Shown here: positions 19,211-26,864 of the stretch, one piece after another
How the letters are laid out: every line of letters begins with the position of its first letter
Position numbering within the stretch: position 1 is the first letter of the stretch
Assembly (NCBI GenBank): GCA_021781115.1
Contig: JAJXXL010000163.1
Location: 1 to 44,248 of the forward strand
Direction: 5' to 3'
From: Planctomycetota bacterium
GTDB lineage: Bacteria; Planctomycetota; Planctomycetia; Planctomycetales; Planctomycetaceae
Length of the DNA stretch: 44,248 nt
The notes under the pieces: generated by a model
Told to the model about the DNA's origin: nothing
What the model saw: only the letters and a program-made list of their open reading frames with translations
Database searches by the model: none
Made by a program: the position numbers and the translations under genes

Positions 19211-19993
19211 TTGGTGCTATTCCTGGCCCCGGGCTGGTCCATGGAATCGTTTTGCGCCATGATTTGCTCGGCATGGACAGAAGGAACGGCATGGTGCGGC
19301 ATCTGGAAGATGCCTCGACAAACCGATCTGTTTGACTTGTTTGCCGGCATTCTGTCGCCGGTCGCTTACCGGAAGCTGCGCAGCGGATGGCACCATCTGT
19401 TTCGGCTGGCCATTTGGAAGCGGTTTCCTGCCGGGAAGCTGGCCGATCACTTTCACCCGGTAATCGGCCGGCCGACCAAAGAGTTGTACTCAATGGCCGG
19501 CCTGCTGTTCATCAGGGAGTTTCGCGACTGAACTCACGACGAAGCCGCCAACGCGTCCCTGTTCAACGTGGCCGTTCACTACGTACTGAATCTGAGGCCG
19601 GAGCAGCAGAGTCTCTGCCGTCGGACGATCGAGCGCTCCATCGCGCTGTTTCGTGAAGATGATCTGGCCCAGGAGATCCTGCACGACGTGACGGCGGAAC
19701 GGGTGACACTGCTGGAACGGGATGTTTCCGAGCAGCGTCTGGACTCCACGCACCTCGAATCCAATCTGGCCAAGTTTGGCCGGATCAGGGTGACGGGCAG
19801 GGGACGACTACGCGTTCGCGGCCAACCGGCCGTGTTCCTGAGCGTCTTGTTGAAAGTCGCCGGCAGGAACCTCCTGCGCGCGGCGTCGGTGCGTTCATTA
19901 CTTAAGAAACTCGCCAAATCCGGCGCGACGGGGCCGCTTCTTTGCGATTCAGACCGCCCCGCCAGGCACGCCCCGACGATTCTGGCTGCCTGA
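19211..19993 (+). pseudogene. Transposase relic (IS1182/DUF772-like N-terminal region) with an in-frame stop and no catalytic C-terminus
   Basis: ORFs 19211-19531 and 19568-19993 share a frame. Read through TGA 19529-19531: ...GRPTKELYSMAGLLFIREFRD*THDEAANASLFNVAVHYVLNLRPEQQSLCRRTIERSIALFREDDLA...QRLDSTHLESNLAKFGR, then similarity fades. Confidence 0.75.
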
Positions 19994-20087
19994 CGTTCGA
20001 CTTTGGACCGTCGGGCCTGCAACCGACCCGCGCCGCGAAAACCCACGCGTCGGCTTTTGTCGCACGTGTGCATAATGGTGGGGCGAA

Positions 20088-20116
20088 TTGACGGGGGGGG
20101 CGGGTTTTTGGATACT
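20088..20116 (+). promoter_or_regulatory. sigma70-like promoter whose 17-nt spacer contains most of a G8 tract
   Basis: TTGACG (20088-20093), spacer 20094-20110, GATACT (20111-20116); G8 at 20093-20100. Confidence 0.4.
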
Positions 20117-20163
20117 TCGAGGTTCGTTTGCAGCGGTGGCCGGGACGAATAAGAAAGGCATTT

Positions 20164-21174
20164 ATGCTGACACGGCGCGATTTCAATGCGATGGTGGCGC
20201 GGGCGGGCCTTTCGGCGGGGCTGTTGGCTGGCTGTGAGCAACGTCGTGAGGTGCCGGCGGCAGGCGGGGCGGGCCAACCGCCCGCATTGCGGAAAATCAC
20301 GATCGGAATCGTTGCCAAGAGCCAGTCAAACCCGGTGTTTCTGGCCGCACGCCGGGGAGCCGAAAGCCGGGCGGGCGAGTTGTCAAAGTCCGAGGGTTTA
20401 GAGGTGGCGATCGACTGGCGGACCCCAAACGATGAAGACCCTCAAAAGCAGGCGGAATTTATCGAACAGCTTGTGGCTGCCGGCGTCGATGCTCTGACAA
20501 TTGCCTGCTCTGATGCGAGCAAGGTGACCCGCACTATCGACGACGCGATTGCCAAAGGAACGATTGTGATGTGCTTCGATTCTGATGCCCCGGAATCGCA
20601 GCGGCTGTGTTACGTCGGCACCGACGATGTCGATGCCGGGCGATCAGTAATGCGCAATGTCGCCGAACTGCTGGGTGACAAGGCCGGCGTCATCGCCATC
20701 CTGGCCGGCAACCAAACGGCCACCAATCTGCAAAAGCGGGTGCACGGCGCCCAGGAAGAACTGGCCCGCCACGCGAACCTGACGCTCAAACAGGTGTACT
20801 ACCACAAGGAGACGCCCCAAGATGCCTACGCCGAGGTCGAAAGCGTGCAAAAGGCCAATCCTGAAATCAACGGCTGGGCGATGATCGGGGGGTGGCCGCT
20901 GATGACCGAACGGGCGCTGCCGTGGCCGCCGGGCGAAGTGGCATGCGTCAGCATGGATACGTTGCGGCCGGAGTTGTCGCACATTCGCAGAGGCGACGTG
21001 CAGGTATTGCTGGGGCAGCAGTATTTCCGGTTTGGCCAACAGTGCGTCGATATCCTGGTTGAAAAGGTGGTGCATGGCAAATCGCCGGAAAAGACGATCG
21101 ACTTTGCACCGCTGGACCGCGTGACGCGCGAGAATGTCGACGAATATGAAAAGAACTGGGATATCTGGTCGTGA
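20164..21174 (+). CDS. Periplasmic sugar-binding (Peripl_BP_4) lipoprotein, RbsB-like
   Basis: MLTRRDFNAMVARAGLSAGLLAGCEQ (lipobox LAGC after an RR motif), then KITIGIVAKSQSNPVFLAARRGAE...ALTIACSDASKVTRTIDDAIAKGTIVMCFDSDAPESQRLCYVGTDD. Confidence 0.9.
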   Translation: MLTRRDFNAMVARAGLSAGLLAGCEQRREVPAAGGAGQPPALRKITIGIVAKSQSNPVFLAARRGAESRAGELSKSEGLEVAIDWRTPNDEDPQKQAEFIEQLVAAGVDALTIACSDASKVTRTIDDAIAKGTIVMCFDSDAPESQRLCYVGTDDVDAGRSVMRNVAELLGDKAGVIAILAGNQTATNLQKRVHGAQEELARHANLTLKQVYYHKETPQDAYAEVESVQKANPEINGWAMIGGWPLMTERALPWPPGEVACVSMDTLRPELSHIRRGDVQVLLGQQYFRFGQQCVDILVEKVVHGKSPEKTIDFAPLDRVTRENVDEYEKNWDIWS

Positions 21175-21211
21175 GAAAGCCACTCGGCCGGCCCTGCGTG
21201 CGCTGACGGCC

Positions 21212-22750
21212 ATGATCACATTTGATCGAGTTGGCAAGCGGTTCCCCGGAGTGACCGCGCTCGACAGCGTGAGCTTTTCGATCGCCCGGGGCGAATGCCA
21301 CGCGCTCTTGGGCGAAAACGGCGCAGGAAAGAGCACACTCGGCAGGATTCTGGCCGGCTTGCTTCGGCCCGACTCGGGTGAAATCCGGCTCGACGGCCGC
21401 CCGCTGCTTTGCCACTCACCGCGTGATGCGGCGCGCGCCGGAATTGGCATCGTGCATCAGGAACTGGCGTTTTGTCCGAATTTGTCGGTTGCCGAAAACC
21501 TATGCCTGCACGACCTGCCGCGCCGCCTGGGTCAACTCGATCGTCGCGAAACGCGGCGGCGCGCCAATGATCTCCTGCAGCGGGTCGGCTTGGTGCTCGA
21601 CCCCGACACGCCCATGTCGAAGCTGTCGATCGCGCAGGAGCAGTTGGTTCAAATTGCCGCGGCGGTGGGGCTGGATGCGAAAGCACTCGTGTTGGACGAA
21701 CCGACCAGTTCGCTCGGCGGAGCTGAAGTCGCCCGACTGTTCGCGTTGATTCGCGAATTGCAGGCGAGCGGGACGACAATCATCTATGTGTCGCACCGGC
21801 TCGAGGAAATCTTTGAGATTTGCCAGTCGGTGACGGTGCTGCGCGATGGACGGCACACCACGACTGCGCCGGTTGCCGAGTTTTCTCGCGATGATCTGGT
21901 GCGGTTGATGGTGGGGCGGCCGGTGCAGGATACGGCACTTCAAACTGTGGCGCCTCCCTTGAGCCCGGTTCGATTGCGGGCGCGGGGGATGAACTCTCCG
22001 GGGCGGTTCCAGGATGTGGGGTTCGAAATTCGGGGCGGCGAAGTTGTCGGTTTGGCCGGTCTGGTCGGCGCGGGGCGAACGGAACTTGCCGAGGCGCTAT
22101 TCGGGCTAGACCCCGGGGCGCGTGGTGAGCTGGAAATCGATGGTGTGCCGGCGCAGATCGACACTCCGCGAACTGCGCTGGCGCTGGGCGTAGCGCTGGT
22201 TCCTGAAGACCGCAAGCGGCACGGGTTGGCGCCGCTCATGACAATTCGTGAGAATCTGACGCTGGCGGTACTTGATCGCTTTCGTCGCCGGCTGGGTTAT
22301 TGCGATCGTCGGGCCGAATCGGAACTCGCACGTGAGTATTGCCGTCGTTTGAACGTTCGCGCCCCCGGCATCGAGACGGCCGTGGCCGGGTTGTCGGGTG
22401 GAAATCAGCAGAAAATCGTGTTGGCCAAAATGCTCGCAACCGATTGTGCGGTGCTGGTTGTCGACGAGCCGACGCGGGGCGTCGACGTCGGGGCCAAGCA
22501 GGAAATTCACGAATTGATCGCCGCCGAAGCGGCTCGCGGCCGGGCCGTGATTGTGATTTCGTCTGACCTGCCCGAGTTGCTCGCGGTTTCACACCGAATT
22601 CTGGTATTGCGCTTGGGGCGGCTCGTCAGAGAATTCACCCGGGCCGAAGCGACGCCCGAAACCGTCTTGCGCTGGATGGCGGGTTTTGCCCCGGGGGCGC
22701 CAGAATCGGCTGACGCCGCCGGGCGGGCGCAAGAACTGAGGCATGATTGA
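21212..22750 (+). CDS. Sugar ABC transporter ATPase with two ABC domains, RbsA/MglA family
   Basis: MITFDRVGKRFPGVTALDSVSFSIARGECHALLGENGAGKSTL...LSGGNQQKIVLAKML...VLVVDEPTRGVDVGAKQEIHELI. Confidence 0.93.
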   Translation: MITFDRVGKRFPGVTALDSVSFSIARGECHALLGENGAGKSTLGRILAGLLRPDSGEIRLDGRPLLCHSPRDAARAGIGIVHQELAFCPNLSVAENLCLHDLPRRLGQLDRRETRRRANDLLQRVGLVLDPDTPMSKLSIAQEQLVQIAAAVGLDAKALVLDEPTSSLGGAEVARLFALIRELQASGTTIIYVSHRLEEIFEICQSVTVLRDGRHTTTAPVAEFSRDDLVRLMVGRPVQDTALQTVAPPLSPVRLRARGMNSPGRFQDVGFEIRGGEVVGLAGLVGAGRTELAEALFGLDPGARGELEIDGVPAQIDTPRTALALGVALVPEDRKRHGLAPLMTIRENLTLAVLDRFRRRLGYCDRRAESELAREYCRRLNVRAPGIETAVAGLSGGNQQKIVLAKMLATDCAVLVVDEPTRGVDVGAKQEIHELIAAEAARGRAVIVISSDLPELLAVSHRILVLRLGRLVREFTRAEATPETVLRWMAGFAPGAPESADAAGRAQELRHD

Positions 22751-22908
22751 ATTGTCGCGGTTGCCAAGCTAACCTCGTGCAACGTACTGTGCCACAGATC
22801 AGCTCACCCGTGGGCATGTGGCAACGACTGTGCCGGTGGTCGGCGGTTGCGGCGGGGGCGTGTACGAAATTCGCGCAGATTCCGGGTGATTCTACGATTG
22901 GCGGGAGA

Positions 22909-24687
22909 ATGAACCAACTGTTTGCCAAGAAGCCGCTGAAGCAGTTGCTCGACGAAATGGAAGGCGACAACCGCCTGAAGCGCGTGCTGGGGCCGATCAG
23001 CCTGATCGCGATGGGCATCGGAGCGATTATCGGCACGGGCATTTTTGTACTCACGGGGCTGGCGGCCCGAAATTACGCGGGGCCAGGGCTGATCATGTCG
23101 TTCGTGATTGCCGGCCTGGCCTGTTTTTTCGCTGCCCTGTGCTATGCCGAATTCGCGTCAATGGCCCCGGTTGCCGGCAGCGCGTACACCTATGCCTACA
23201 CGACCCTGGGCGAATTGGCCGCGTGGATCATCGGCTGGGATCTGGTGCTCGAGTACGCTATGGGGTCGGCCACAGTCGCCAACGGTTGGTCGCACTACCT
23301 GCTGAAGTTTCTGGCGTTGTTCAAATCGTCGAAGACGGCTGAAGTGCTGATCACGATTCCCTTGTGGCTGACGATGGACCCGTTCACGGCGGCCGGGCAA
23401 CATCTGGATTACCGCACTGCCAGCGTGCTTACAGTTCAGTCGGCAGAGGGCGAACTCGCAGGACGGCCGCGCTGGCAACTGCCGATCTCGGCTGCTGAAG
23501 GCGTGTTGCGGGTCGACCTCGTGCGGGTCACATTCACAGCCGCTTCGATCGCCCAGGCGCTGGAATTCGACCCCACACAGGAGTCGGTGAAGCGCGTGCA
23601 GCACCAGCTTGAAGAAGGGTTGAAGTTTGAGCCCGGGCGGCCTCCCGCCGAAAAACTGCAAGCCGTTCGAGACGGCTTTCACGACGGGTATTCAGCGTTC
23701 GAAGCCACGCCCCTGGTCGTCGGAGGGCTGCATTTGACGGTCAATGTGCTGGCCATTCTGATCGTAGCGGTGATCAGTGCGATCCTGGTGCTGGGCATCC
23801 GCGAAAGTGCCGGGTTCAATGCCGCCATGGTGCTCGTAAAAATCGCGGCGGTGCTGTTCGTCATCATCGCCGGCGCCGGTTATGTCGATGCCCGCAACTG
23901 GTCGCCGTTTTTACCCTACGGTTGGTCGGGCGTTATGGGGGCGGCGGGGGTCATATTTTTTGCGTACATCGGGTTCGACTCGATTTCGACGCAAGCCGAA
24001 GAAGCCCGCAACCCGAAGCGCGACGTTCCGCTGGGCATCATCGGCTCGCTGCTGATCTGCACCGTGCTCTACATCCTCGTGACGGCCGTCGTGACCGGCA
24101 TGACGCCGTACCCCGAAATCCCGCTCGATGCGCCGATCGCCGGCGTGTTCGAAAGCAAGCACCTCGGGGCGGCCTCGGCAATCATCACGGTGGGCGCCCT
24201 GACGGGCATTACCAGCGTGCTGCTGGTCATGCTGCTCAGTCAGCCTCGAGTACTGCTGGCCATGGCCCGCGACGGGCTGTTGCCCGTGGGGTTCTTTGGC
24301 GCGGTGCATCCCCGGTTCAAAACGCCGCACAAATCGACGATTCTTACCGGGTTTCTATCAGCCATGACGGCGTCGTTGCTGCCGCTGGAAGCACTGGGGC
24401 ACATGGTGAGCATTGGCACATTGTTCGCCTTTTCGGTCGTCTGTACGGCGGTTTGGATCATGCGATTCACGCACCCCGAACAGGAACGCCCGTTTCGCGC
24501 GCCAGCTCTGCATTTGGTGGCGCCGCTGGGAATTGCCTTTTGCGCGGCGATCATGTACTCGCTGGGCGTCGTGAACTGGCTCCGGCTGTTCGGCTGGCTG
24601 GCGATTGGCCTGGTGATTTATTTCGGCTACGGCAAGCGGAACAGCCGGTTGTGGAAGCAATTGCAGGAGCAGGCTCGGGTCGGTTGA
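22909..24687 (+). CDS. Amino acid permease (APC superfamily, cationic amino acid transporter-like)
   Basis: GPISLIAMGIGAIIGTGIFVLTG...AALCYAEFASMAPVAGSAYTYAY; start moved from 22747 to ATG 22909. Confidence 0.92.
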   Translation: MNQLFAKKPLKQLLDEMEGDNRLKRVLGPISLIAMGIGAIIGTGIFVLTGLAARNYAGPGLIMSFVIAGLACFFAALCYAEFASMAPVAGSAYTYAYTTLGELAAWIIGWDLVLEYAMGSATVANGWSHYLLKFLALFKSSKTAEVLITIPLWLTMDPFTAAGQHLDYRTASVLTVQSAEGELAGRPRWQLPISAAEGVLRVDLVRVTFTAASIAQALEFDPTQESVKRVQHQLEEGLKFEPGRPPAEKLQAVRDGFHDGYSAFEATPLVVGGLHLTVNVLAILIVAVISAILVLGIRESAGFNAAMVLVKIAAVLFVIIAGAGYVDARNWSPFLPYGWSGVMGAAGVIFFAYIGFDSISTQAEEARNPKRDVPLGIIGSLLICTVLYILVTAVVTGMTPYPEIPLDAPIAGVFESKHLGAASAIITVGALTGITSVLLVMLLSQPRVLLAMARDGLLPVGFFGAVHPRFKTPHKSTILTGFLSAMTASLLPLEALGHMVSIGTLFAFSVVCTAVWIMRFTHPEQERPFRAPALHLVAPLGIAFCAAIMYSLGVVNWLRLFGWLAIGLVIYFGYGKRNSRLWKQLQEQARVG

Positions 24688-24711
24688 CTTCCCGTCCTGT
24701 TGTCGGCCCGC

Positions 24712-25431
24712 TCAGCGCTGCGTCAGCACCCACAGGTTTGTAACACCCGCCGGGCGCGACGGAAACGGCAACCGCGCAATCGCTCGGAGGGCGCAGTCGA
24801 AGCCGGCCGTACGGGCGTCGGCGAGAAAAGCGTCAGCCTGGTGGCGGCCGGGGTCGGCGATCCAGCATTGACCGGCGGGCGCGAGCATTTTTCCCAAAAG
24901 GGCCAGGATGGGCGCGTGATTTTGCCGTTCGTAAATCACGTCGCACCCGAAGATCACGGGAAATTGTTCGGCACTCGGACTACGCCAATCGAGCACCAGG
25001 CCCCGAGCCCGGCTCCAGCCATTTTGCCGGGCGTTGTGCAGCGCCAGGTCGACCGCTTGAACGTCGTAGTCACTGAATGTGACGCTTAGGCCGCGGGCCA
25101 GGCCCGCCAGGCCGGTCAGCCCGATACCGGCCCCGATTTCCAACGCCGGCGTTCCCGCCGGCCAGTCGTGGTCGAGCACGGCGGCGGCCATCTCGAGCGA
25201 GGTGGGCCACAGGTAACCCCAATACGGCATGTAGCCATCGCGGGCGTGCGCGGCCTGCACGCCAGGGTCGTCAAGAAAGGCGTCGGGCGCGGCAGGCCGC
25301 GTGATAAGAAACCGATAGTTATGCACTGCAATTTCGGAAGTCGTCCAACCGCCTGGCACGCAGGCCAGCGCGGCGCAGGGTTCAATCGCGGCGCCGTTGA
25401 CGGCACCGGCAGAAGCGATGTCACCTTTCAC
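24712..25431 (-). CDS. SAM-dependent methyltransferase (predicted nicotinamide N-methyase / Methyltransf_16-like)
   Basis: YWGYLWPTSLEMAAAVLDHDWPAGTPALEIGAGIGLTGLAGLARGLSVTFSDYDVQAVDLALHNARQNGW. Confidence 0.8.
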   Translation of the reverse strand: MKGDIASAGAVNGAAIEPCAALACVPGGWTTSEIAVHNYRFLITRPAAPDAFLDDPGVQAAHARDGYMPYWGYLWPTSLEMAAAVLDHDWPAGTPALEIGAGIGLTGLAGLARGLSVTFSDYDVQAVDLALHNARQNGWSRARGLVLDWRSPSAEQFPVIFGCDVIYERQNHAPILALLGKMLAPAGQCWIADPGRHQADAFLADARTAGFDCALRAIARLPFPSRPAGVTNLWVLTQR

Positions 25432-25994
25432 GTTTGTCGCCCTTCAATCGCCACCAGCAGAATTCCCGCTGCGAGGATGAGAACCGGGTCGACTGGGCAT
25501 TGGGGCTCGATGCGCACGGTCAGGCGGTGTACAAACGGGTTGAAATGCGTGCGGAACTCGGCCAATTGCTGGTTGTGCGCGTCGTGGAAAATGAAGTGCT
25601 GAGGCACAAGCCACCCGGCGATATGCCGGCGGATCAGCGCCAAGAGCAGGTTGTCTTCGCGAATCGCGCCGATTTCGCCGTCGTGCGGGTCGAACACGAT
25701 CCACGAATCGCGAATCAGCGAGGCGAACCCCTTGCGTTTCAAGGCCCCGATTTTTGTCTGGGTCAGGCTGTTGTACACATCGTACGCGGCGCTGAAGTCG
25801 ATGATCGACCGCGCCCTGACCGCCAGTTTTTCGGCCGATTTGCTTTCATCTGAAAAGACGCGAATATCTTCCTTGAGCTTGAATGCCTTTTGTTCCGAAT
25901 AGCCGATCAGGGCACCGTCGTCGCCGAAGATGTGAAACTTCGCACCGAAGAGTGTGAACACTTTGCGGCGAATCGTAAATTCTATGGCAGGCAT
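25428..25994 (-). CDS. LURP-one-related / scramblase-like protein
   Basis: FTIRRKVFTLFGAKFHIFGDDGALIGYSEQKAFKLKEDIRVFSDE...AYDVYNSLTQTKIGALKRKGF; 4-nt overlap with the methyltransferase start. Confidence 0.65.
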   Translation of the reverse strand: MPAIEFTIRRKVFTLFGAKFHIFGDDGALIGYSEQKAFKLKEDIRVFSDESKSAEKLAVRARSIIDFSAAYDVYNSLTQTKIGALKRKGFASLIRDSWIVFDPHDGEIGAIREDNLLLALIRRHIAGWLVPQHFIFHDAHNQQLAEFRTHFNPFVHRLTVRIEPQCPVDPVLILAAGILLVAIEGRQT

Positions 25995-26084
25995 AGGGCA
26001 ATGGCCGTTCGATGAAAATTCGGCCGCCCGGCCGACGGTACGCCGGAGTCGCCGAGGCTTTTGGCGGAATGCGATGCGCGCGGG

Positions 26085-26393
26085 TCAAACCGGTTCAAGG
26101 ATTTTCAATTCGACGCGTAGGACGAACTCTTTCACCTTGGGGCGATAGGCGTGCATATGCGGGGCGGCCAGGTGGGCCTTGAGCGCGGGTACGTCGGCCC
26201 AGCGCTCGACAATTGTGACAACGTCCGTCCGCGGCGGGGCTTGCATGGGAATGTCCGTCGCAGCGTCGATCGCGGCGCCGTATTCGATACAGCCCGGTTC
26301 GGCCCGAACCAGCGGCACAATCTGGTGAAACTCGTGCAAAAATGCGGCCCGTGCGCCGGGGGCGAGTTCAATTTGAGCGAGAACATGAATCAT
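26085..26393 (-). CDS. Antibiotic biosynthesis monooxygenase (ABM/YgiN-like) domain protein
   Basis: MIHVLAQIELAPGARAAFLHEFHQIVPLVRAEPGCIEYGAAID...VVTIVERWADVPALKAHLAAPHMHAY; the true gene is only the 3' end of ORF 26085..28055. Confidence 0.85.
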   Translation of the reverse strand: MIHVLAQIELAPGARAAFLHEFHQIVPLVRAEPGCIEYGAAIDAATDIPMQAPPRTDVVTIVERWADVPALKAHLAAPHMHAYRPKVKEFVLRVELKILEPV

Positions 26394-26652
26394 GGTCGTC
26401 TTCACAGTCGGGGGCGTCACGAAAGCAACTGGGCCAGCCCCCAGCGGCACAACGTGCGATCGCCCAGGGGGCGGTGCCGGTCGCCGCATGCTGCGGTGCA
26501 GCCCGAAACCATTGCGGCGCGGCCTGCGTTGTACCAAACCCGGCGGTTGCCGCCTATCGTGCCGGGATGGCCGTCTCAGAGAGTGTCTGGAGCTATGGTC
26601 GCTCATGAATGCGATCCATTGAACTGCCGGGTTGTTTTGGTACGATTTGCAC

Positions 26653-26864
26653 TCAGCGACGCCGCAGGCGGTTCTGCCGTGGCGCGTTCGGGGAACTGGT
26701 ACGGCGGCGCAGGCAGAACCAGCTCGGGGTCTGACAGGTGCTACGGAAATCGGGTCAGGGATTGCAGCCCGCCGGAGCGGGTGTCGGCAAGTGGCGGGGT
26801 TGCTCCTCCAGGGAACGCTCGCTAGCCCCTGACCTGTGTTCTGGCTGTTCACAACGAGTCGACC
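26653..26864 (+). promoter_or_regulatory. Candidate structured 5' leader of the methyltransferase-ligase fusion gene
   Basis: GGTTCTGCC (26670-26678)/GGCAGAACC (26712-26720) and GGTCAGGG (26753-26760)/CCCTGACC (26827-26834); TTGAAC-16-TACGAT promoter-like boxes at 26619-26646. Confidence 0.35.

Noticed and set aside
26753-26834. SRP (4.5S) RNA, suggested by GGTCAGG in the leader
   Set aside because: The SRP core GGTCAGGxCCGGAAGGAAGCAGCC is absent on either strand; only the first 7 nt match.
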